Origin: an uncultured Clostridia bacterium
GTDB taxonomy: Bacteria; Bacillota; Clostridia; Oscillospirales; Oscillospiraceae
Assembly (NCBI GenBank): GCA_937858235.1
Contig: CALLZZ010000203.1
Location: 1-9,060 of the forward strand
Length of the DNA: 9,060 nucleotides
Direction of reading: 5' to 3'
The translations under genes were made by a program, and so were the position numbers. This document shows, one piece after another, positions 4,996 through 9,060 of this stretch. How positions within the stretch are numbered: position 1 is the stretch's first letter; each line of letters begins with the position of its first letter. The notes under the pieces were generated by a model. That model saw only the letters and a list, made by a program, of their open reading frames with translations, was not told the origin of the DNA and did not search any database.

Positions 4996-6570
4996 TTAAT
5001 AAACTTCGTACTCCCATAGTGTAGCAATTCCTTCTTCGTATAAATCCCAGAAATTGTCGAGCTTATCAAGGCACACGTATTCCCTCCGTTTCGTAACCTT
5101 GTAGCCAATTTCGCCTTCTGATACGTCTTCTTTCTCAACGGTCAACCCCTTCACTTTCTCCAATAGTCCGCCGTACTGTGTTTTCGGGTTGCCTTTGATA
5201 GTACGGCACACTGTTGAGTATGGGATATCGGTTTCTCTTGCAATGTCTTGCGCGGTCGCTTTGTGCTTTGTGATCAGGCACTTTAGTATTTTTGCTTCCT
5301 TCTCTGTATATTTTGCGATCGAAGCTTCCTTCTGCGCTTCGAAAAGTTTTTTAGCACTGTGAAAATCAGCTTTCGAGGCAATCACGTAGCCGTTTTCGTC
5401 CTTTTCACGTTGCATGAAATGTATTACTGCGTACCCCTTAATCATATCGAGAAACATGTTTAAAGTCCGGCTGTCTCTGTTGTCGTGTACTTCGATACAT
5501 TTCGCATATGGGATTATAACCCTAACCATATGGGACTTTATTTCGTCGTATATATACCTGCACACCAGCACGTCATGGTCAACGTCCGTTAATCCATGTT
5601 CTCCGCTTTTGGCGGCATCCAACTGTTTTTCGGTGATATCGTTTTTATGGTCTTGATTGGTCGACGTGTTGTATTTAAATTGCCTGCTTAATAGCTGAGT
5701 CGACGACTCACTGTCAACGCTGTTAAGCCACCAGTTAGTACGTTCTGGTATGATTAATTCAATACCTTCCTGGTCCTTAACAGACATATGGACGGTTTTT
5801 TCTTGGTAATTTGTCGTGGCTCGTTTAATCGTCTGTTCTAAATCAGCGCTTGGGACGGTATCGTCTGAAAACACTATCATACCCGGCTTAATGTTGGCAT
5901 AAAACAACGCTTTCGCGCTTAATGTTGATTCTATTTTGTGTTTTCGACGTACCATGTGTAAATGTGATTTCATGCCGTGGCTTTTTCCGCTTCCTGGATC
6001 ACCATTGGAACCTATTTGTAAACCGTCTGTATTAACGCATGACTGACCGGCAATTGCTAAGCAACAAGCCTCTTGTAAGATTTCGTCACCGACGTGTATT
6101 CTCTTCACAGTGTTTATGATAAACTGAATTGGGTTTTCCTTTTCGAGTATTTCGAGCGCTTTCGTTTTTGCTGCGGTTTGGATGTCTTCGCTAATGCCTT
6201 CCTCGTCGAAGTCGGTTTCACGCGCTTTTTTTGCCTCTTCCTTGTCCTGTTCATCCAATTGCTCCAGAACGCGCTCCTTGTTGCTTTTTTTCCGTCTGTC
6301 TCGTTTTGTTGCAAGTTCGTTGTACCGCCTGGTGAGTATGTCAATTGCTTTTTTACTGAATCTAAACCGCTCCCCAATGTAGTATTCTATTAACAACATT
6401 GCTTCGGATTTGTCAAGTTTTGACATGTAGGACAAGATTAGGAGTTTCGCGGTTTCGATGTTGTCCACTTCGTTTTCCTTTACTTCGATCTGGTCAATTG
6501 TTCGGACAATATCGAAGAACGTGTAACGATGCCCGTTGTTTTTTTCTGCAATTTCAGAGGACACGTACAT
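4996..6570 (-). CDS. AAA+ ATPase with winged helix, probable replication protein (MCM-like)
   Basis: 524 residues from ATG 6570; TTG 6579 and GTG 6564 are alternatives, the GTG having the best spacing from GGGGG. In numbering from the TTG: a charged helical N-terminal part (75-145), Walker A GDPGSGKSHG (193-202), Walker B GMIVFSDDTV (233-242), a sensor-1-like strand TNWWLNSVD (281-289), and a winged-helix domain at about 424-500 (EKEAKILKCL, then AQDIARETDIPYSTVCRTIK). The GDPGSGKS motif and a 40-residue insertion of beta character between Walker B and sensor 1 recall MCM and related helicases. There is no primase domain or zinc finger. It ends beside the iterons, so the winged helix probably binds the origin and the ATPase loads or acts as helicase. 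Exact family is inferred. Confidence 0.82.
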   Translation of the reverse strand: MYVSSEIAEKNNGHRYTFFDIVRTIDQIEVKENEVDNIETAKLLILSYMSKLDKSEAMLLIEYYIGERFRFSKKAIDILTRRYNELATKRDRRKKSNKERVLEQLDEQDKEEAKKARETDFDEEGISEDIQTAAKTKALEILEKENPIQFIINTVKRIHVGDEILQEACCLAIAGQSCVNTDGLQIGSNGDPGSGKSHGMKSHLHMVRRKHKIESTLSAKALFYANIKPGMIVFSDDTVPSADLEQTIKRATTNYQEKTVHMSVKDQEGIELIIPERTNWWLNSVDSESSTQLLSRQFKYNTSTNQDHKNDITEKQLDAAKSGEHGLTDVDHDVLVCRYIYDEIKSHMVRVIIPYAKCIEVHDNRDSRTLNMFLDMIKGYAVIHFMQREKDENGYVIASKADFHSAKKLFEAQKEASIAKYTEKEAKILKCLITKHKATAQDIARETDIPYSTVCRTIKGNPKTQYGGLLEKVKGLTVEKEDVSEGEIGYKVTKRREYVCLDKLDNFWDLYEEGIATLWEYEVY

Positions 6571-6739
6571 CGCCCCCAATAGCCTTTAAAAAGTCAATCC
6601 ATCCACATGTGCTAACCTTGCTAATGTATTCGATTTTCCGGTCTTCGTTCTGTACAAAAAACTTGAAACCGTCTTGCATGACGGATACGACTAGGTCATG
6701 CAACTGTTTTAAAGTCTCCATTATGTCATTTTCTATCAT
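6554..6739 (-). CDS. 61-residue hypothetical protein before Rep
   Basis: Starts at ATG 6739 with GGGGGT eight bases upstream and overlaps the start region of the Rep gene by about 17-26 bases depending on the Rep start used, so translation is probably coupled. The first 24 residues are helical (MIENDIMETLKQLHDLVVSV), followed by a more beta-like half with one cysteine (45). No known motif, signal or membrane helix. Its position suggests a small replication accessory or copy-control protein; unknown otherwise. Confidence 0.7.
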   Translation of the reverse strand: MIENDIMETLKQLHDLVVSVMQDGFKFFVQNEDRKIEYISKVSTCGWIDFLKAIGGDVRVL

Positions 6740-6788
6740 TTTATTTACCCCCTTTGAATAAAAGGCAACTAAAGCGAAAAAGAGTAAT

Positions 6789-6803
6789 CAATATTTTTAA
6801 ATA
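6789..6803 (-). promoter_or_regulatory. Internal TATA box before the 61-residue and Rep genes
   Basis: The minus strand reads TATTTAAAAATATTG in the 79-base gap between two genes. Transcription about 25 bases on would give a leader of some 30 bases carrying the GGGGGT binding site. This could let Rep be made independently of the upstream regulator genes. Confidence 0.45.
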
Positions 6804-6818
6804 CTCCGTCGTCGTATT

Positions 6819-6956
6819 TTATATTGAGAACTCAGCGCCTCTGTTGCATTTCTGGGTTTTCATGTGCTGGGCATTGGTTGCGCATTGCCCCGCACCCTTG
6901 CTTTTAACTGCTTTTCTAATTTCTAAACAATGTTCTCGCTTGTTATTGGTTTCCAT
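6819..6956 (-). CDS. 45-residue basic peptide with three cysteines
   Basis: Found by translating the gap. ATG 6956 follows GGGGCGGTGG at five bases and overlaps the last 14 bases of the zinc-ribbon gene in another frame. The peptide is rich in Lys, Arg and Asn, with cysteines 10, 25 and 37 plus His 9 and 31, which might hold a metal. A good binding site and start-stop overlap support a real gene; the sequence resembles nothing I know. It could be a DNA- or RNA-binding peptide, but composition alone is weak evidence. Confidence 0.5.
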   Translation of the reverse strand: METNNKREHCLEIRKAVKSKGAGQCATNAQHMKTQKCNRGAEFSI

Positions 6957-7101
6957 CTATCCACCGCCCCTTTTTAATGACGGTGTACGCGTTTTTACTT
7001 CTACAATTCGTGCACAAAGTTCTACCTCTTATTTTTTGCCTGTTCGCTGGTACGTGCACGCTTTTACATTCTTCGCATAAAACCGTATCCGGTGCCTTCA
7101 T
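6943..7101 (-). CDS. Small zinc-ribbon protein
   Basis: 52 residues from ATG 7101. Two CxxC knuckles (C9/C12 and C30/C33, 17 residues between) form a typical zinc ribbon, followed by a basic tail (VIKKGRW). A longer form from TTG 7164 would overlap the RHH gene by 35 bases. ATG 7101 leaves a 28-base gap but has only a weak binding site, so the start is uncertain. Such small ribbons in archaeal elements usually bind nucleic acid or a transcription or replication partner. It lies between an RHH gene and the replication genes, suggesting a part in their control. Confidence 0.7.
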   Translation of the reverse strand: MKAPDTVLCEECKSVHVPANRQKIRGRTLCTNCRSKNAYTVIKKGRWIDGNQ

Positions 7102-7129
7102 TTTATATTTTCTTTTAAATGTGTATATT

Positions 7130-7300
7130 TTAATCAACTCCTCGATTAATTGGGAAGTTTTCAAATACCTCGGTCAGCACATTTCCAACAAATGCGCTCC
7201 GGCTACAAAATCCCCTTGCAATCTCCAATTTCTGGAAGGTCTGAGGGTCAACATACGTTACGACCTGCTTCAGTCCATTCTTTGTACTTAACTTCGGCAT
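7130..7300 (-). CDS. Ribbon-helix-helix (CopG-like) regulator
   Basis: A 56-residue protein found by hand translation from ATG 7300. Residues 11-18 (KQVVTYVD) form the DNA-contacting strand, PQTFQKLEIARG the first helix, and SRSAFVGNVLTEVFENF the turn and second helix. This is the classic order of the MetJ/CopG/Arc family, whose dimers insert a two-stranded sheet into the major groove. From memory, pRN1 of Sulfolobus encodes a CopG protein of the same size. It is first in the run leading to Rep, so a copy-number or autoregulatory role is likely. Four GTAC motifs 10 bp apart lie 160 bp upstream and could be its operator. The ribosome binding site is poor. Confidence 0.78.
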   Translation of the reverse strand: MPKLSTKNGLKQVVTYVDPQTFQKLEIARGFCSRSAFVGNVLTEVFENFPINRGVD

Positions 7301-7339
7301 TTTCTTTCACATTCCTGATTTTTCATAACTGCGTCTCAT

Positions 7340-7371
7340 TATATAGTATATTGGTCTGAAACTATTTAAAA
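7340..7371 (-). promoter_or_regulatory. Promoter of the RHH-zinc ribbon-Rep run
   Basis: The minus strand has AAAAG then TTTTAAATAG (TATA box 7364-7371), a BRE-like purine stretch plus box A, some 65-70 bases before the RHH start codon. A second TATA-like sequence (ATATACTATATAATG) follows at about 7336-7350, so the true start site is uncertain. Confidence 0.45.
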
Positions 7372-7459
7372 CTTTTGGAGAATGTGAGCTAAAGCTATGA
7401 GAAAAAAGCAGTGAATGTCGTTTTTGCCTTCAGTGGCAGGTCTGAAAAGCTTTGATTAG

Positions 7460-7493
7460 TACTATTTATGTACCAAAAGTACTTAAAATGTAC
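7460..7493. promoter_or_regulatory. Array of four GTAC motifs at exact 10-bp spacing
   Basis: GTAC starts at 7460, 7470, 7480 and 7490. Each is its own reverse complement, so four symmetric sites face the same side of the helix. RHH proteins bind short half-sites as arrays on one face, and the only RHH gene lies 160 bp downstream. A TATA-like ACATAAATAG on the minus strand sits inside the array, so binding could also shut a promoter. Confidence 0.6.
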
Positions 7494-7532
7494 GATATTT
7501 TTCTATATTTCATGAAATTCAAAAGAAATATC
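7494..7532. repeat. 39-bp dyad with a central 12-bp palindrome
   Basis: Outer arms GATATTT (7494-7500) and AAATATC (7526-7532) surround the perfect palindrome ATTTCATGAAAT (7507-7518), almost concentric. It begins one base after the last GTAC site, so the two may form one control region. Confidence 0.6.
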
Positions 7533-7585
7533 TCGGCAATTGTCACAAAAAACCCATTTAGCGGCAAACGATACCAAGTCCCTTT

Positions 7586-7616
7586 GAAAAAAAGAAAAGT
7601 TAGATAAAATCTAATT
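7586..7616 (-). terminator. Integrase terminator
   Basis: On the minus strand, 17 bases after the integrase stop, TTAGAT-TTT-ATCTAA (7600-7614) forms a six-pair hairpin. It is followed by CTTTTCTTTTTTTC, a T tract suited to archaeal termination. Confidence 0.6.
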
Positions 7617-7632
7617 TAATTTGATCGCCCGT

Positions 7633-8979
7633 TTACGAATTTAAAAGTTTTTCTATTTGCTCATTGCCTTCTGCTTCCGATAATTCCCCCGTATCGATTT
7701 TAAACCCGATTTTTAAAATCCCTTTTTGTAATTCCCCGTCTTCCTCGGTGATTGTGCCGGATTTCATGGCAATATCGATGTTCAAAAAGTCAGACTTTAG
7801 TTGCCTTTCTGCCATTCGTTTTAATCTAATTTCCACACTTGCGATTTCTTTTCGCTCCACGATGTGCCGCGCTGTTTCTGCCCTTAACACGTCGTTCTCT
7901 CTGACAATTTTCTGATATTCTGGACTTGTTGCAACGTCTAAACTTTTCTCGATTGTCAGATACGGTGCATACTTGATGTATTGTTCACGGAGCTTCTCAG
8001 GGCTTGCTTGAAAATATGCACGTCTCGTGCCGTCTAACGTGTGCCCTAGAGTGAATTCGCAGAAAAAAGAATCACATCCGGAATTAATAAGAGTAGAATT
8101 ATAATATTTTCTCATACAGTGACTTCTAATAGCGTTATACGCCCCCGATTCTGTGTTCTTCCTGGCTTTTGTAGAAATTGATCTATACATTTTTATAATA
8201 GAGTTCTCAGATAGTTTTCGAAGTTCTTCGTTATGGGTTTCTATGTATTCGTCGGGCACGCTTCGGACAATAAATAAGTAACTTTCTTCAGTGGTTCTTT
8301 GCTTTTCAAGCTGGTTTTTCCTCTTCTGTCCTTCTGCCTTTGCTTCCCTGTCCCGAAACGCCAAATAATCCAATATCACCTTTGAACACTCCGGACTTAA
8401 AAACGTTATAAATCGCGTGTTTGTTTTCTGTCTCGTAATATGTAAAGTCACTATTTTCGTTTCCGAGTCATATCCTGCTTTAAAATCTTTTAATTTCAAT
8501 GCTCGTATTTCATTCGAAGCAAGTCCGCTCGATATCCCTGTCAGCATCACCGCGCGTTCGAGCGGATCACACACTTTAAGGCATTCTTGAAGGTCGGCTT
8601 TGTCAGGCACTCCGTTATTGCAGTCTTTTGTTATTGCCCTCCGGCGTTCTCCCTTTAATTTCGGAACTGGTATATCATACGACTCATAAAAGCTTTTCAC
8701 GGCCGCAATCCGTGTCTGCACTGTCAGATCTGATAGCCCCTTCTCCTTCAAAAATTTTCTAAATCCGATTAGATAACCTTTCAACTTTCTTTGACGTGTT
8801 AACATCCCGGCTAAAATTTCCTGCTCTGCCTCTGTGATGAGTTCACCCGGTGTCATATTTGTAAATTCTGTATACTGCTGCATCGAGTGTGTGTAACTTC
8901 TCTCAGTATGTTTCGCTGCGTTGATGTTGTCGATCCAAAGACGAATAATAGAATCTATACGCAAGTCCCCCAAAATCAT
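7633..8979 (-). CDS. int: Tyrosine integrase
   Basis: 448 residues from ATG 8979; a TTG at 8988 would add three. In the longer numbering, an N-terminal SAM-like DNA-clamping domain spans about 10-105, and a catalytic domain follows: box I SSGLASNEIRAL (153-164), beta-hairpin lysine K188, HCMR with H290 and R293, and GHTLDGTRRAY with H316 and nucleophile Y325. The C-terminal tail (about 350-451) is charged and coiled-coil-like. Box I has Ala (157) where most relatives have the catalytic Arg; R162 lies five residues on. The overall pattern recalls, from memory, integrases of methanogen elements. It lies 15 bases from the right arm repeat, so it most likely catalyses integration and excision at the TGCTTTTTAC cores. 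Its TATA box lies between arm and core, so integrase binding may repress its own gene. Confidence 0.92.
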   Translation of the reverse strand: MILGDLRIDSIIRLWIDNINAAKHTERSYTHSMQQYTEFTNMTPGELITEAEQEILAGMLTRQRKLKGYLIGFRKFLKEKGLSDLTVQTRIAAVKSFYESYDIPVPKLKGERRRAITKDCNNGVPDKADLQECLKVCDPLERAVMLTGISSGLASNEIRALKLKDFKAGYDSETKIVTLHITRQKTNTRFITFLSPECSKVILDYLAFRDREAKAEGQKRKNQLEKQRTTEESYLFIVRSVPDEYIETHNEELRKLSENSIIKMYRSISTKARKNTESGAYNAIRSHCMRKYYNSTLINSGCDSFFCEFTLGHTLDGTRRAYFQASPEKLREQYIKYAPYLTIEKSLDVATSPEYQKIVRENDVLRAETARHIVERKEIASVEIRLKRMAERQLKSDFLNIDIAMKSGTITEEDGELQKGILKIGFKIDTGELSEAEGNEQIEKLLNS

Positions 8980-8993
8980 GACAATCAAAGTGT

Positions 8994-9010
8994 ATTATCT
9001 CGCTTTTTGC
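8994..9010 (-). repeat. Right integrase arm repeat
   Basis: The reverse complement reads GCAAAAAGCGAGATAAT, one base different from 61-77. It lies 10 bases from the right core and at the presumed transcript start of the integrase gene. Confidence 0.6.
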
Positions 9011-9023
9011 ATATATATTTTGC
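9009..9023 (-). promoter_or_regulatory. Integrase promoter
   Basis: The minus strand reads GCAAAATATATATGC, a TATA-type box with A-rich bases before it, about 30 bases from ATG 8979. The transcript would have almost no leader, which fits the absence of a clear ribosome binding site. It lies between the arm repeat and the attachment core. Confidence 0.55.
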
Positions 9024-9030
9024 TTTTTAC
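9021..9030 (+). repeat. Candidate right attachment-site core (attR)
   Basis: Identical to 45-54 in sequence and orientation. Sequence beyond 9030 would be host chromosome. Confidence 0.65.
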
Positions 9031-9060
9031 CTGGTATATTGACAGGAGCTTCTGGCTTGA

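Larger units (their letters stand above)
7372..7583. other. Regulatory gap between integrase and RHH genes
   Basis: No gene seen. It contains the GTAC array (7460-7493), a nested dyad (7494-7532) and an imperfect hairpin around 7430-7450 (CCTTCAG...CTGAAAAG). Layout suggests control of the downstream RHH-Rep transcript. Confidence 0.5.
45..9030. mobile_element. Integrated plasmid- or virus-like element with its own integrase
   Basis: Seen: the 10-bp direct repeat TGCTTTTTAC occurs at 45-54 and 9021-9030 (14 bp with one mismatch if extended left). Just inside each copy lies one arm of an inverted repeat, GCAAAAAGCAAGATAAT at 61-77 and its reverse complement with one mismatch at 8994-9010. The integrase gene abuts the right end. 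Gene content is a Rep-like ATPase, two tyrosine recombinases, an RHH regulator, small zinc proteins, a two-helix membrane protein and a P-loop ATPase, all on the minus strand. Inference: this is a complete element of about 9 kb, either a plasmid or a small virus. The ends are inferred from repeats only; no empty site is available for comparison. Confidence 0.72.

Noticed and set aside
1..9060. tRNA or other stable RNA gene at an attachment site
   Set aside because: No acceptor/T-loop pattern was seen on either strand near the ends; the cores are T-rich and not tRNA-like.

Overview
The window looks archaeal, and most likely comes from a methanogen-related euryarchaeon. Genes are preceded by AT-rich TATA-type boxes rather than -35/-10 pairs. 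Ribosome binding sites are of the GGAGG/GGGGG type, start codons are often TTG or GTG, and base composition is AT-rich. The integrase and Rep-type ATPase resemble, from memory, proteins of Methanosarcina plasmids and integrated elements. The genus is an inference; no rRNA, tRNA or housekeeping gene is present.

Almost the whole window reads as one integrated plasmid- or virus-like element of about 9 kb. A 10-bp direct repeat (TGCTTTTTAC, 45-54 and 9021-9030) lies near both ends. Just inside each copy is a 17-bp arm, and the two arms are inverted repeats of each other (61-77 and 8994-9010, 16/17 identical). Joining the ends would rebuild an attP with a core flanked by symmetric arms, next to the integrase gene.

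Layout, right to left because every supported gene is on the minus strand: (1) a large tyrosine integrase beside the right attachment site; (2) a regulatory gap with four GTAC motifs exactly 10 bp apart and a nested dyad; (3) a control and replication run of a 56-aa ribbon-helix-helix protein, a small zinc ribbon, a 45-aa peptide, a 61-aa protein and a large AAA+ Rep-like ATPase; (4) about 530 bp packed with repeats, including 19 copies of TTCTCA/TGAGAA, a 31-bp inverted repeat and 36-bp tandem repeats, which is a strong candidate replication origin; (5) a two-gene transcription unit with an 85-aa protein of two membrane helices, possibly a spindle-virus-like capsid protein, and an 86-aa basic protein; (6) a tightly packed seven-gene run starting with a second, catalytic-domain-only tyrosine recombinase, followed by a four-cysteine protein, a 34-aa membrane peptide, two small unknowns, a zinc finger/P-loop ATPase/HTH fusion and a coiled-coil-like protein; (7) a gene-poor left end.

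Integrase and arms would handle integration and excision, the RHH protein would control copy number or transcription, and Rep acting on the TTCTCA sites would replicate the element. The two-helix protein and the P-loop ATPase could be virion or packaging parts, but this is not proven. An unusual feature is a pair of near-identical 23-bp palindromes (360-382 and 3365-3387) that bracket the seven-gene run containing the small recombinase, as if it were a cassette or a regulon with its own sites. Four genes shorter than 60 codons were found by hand translation.
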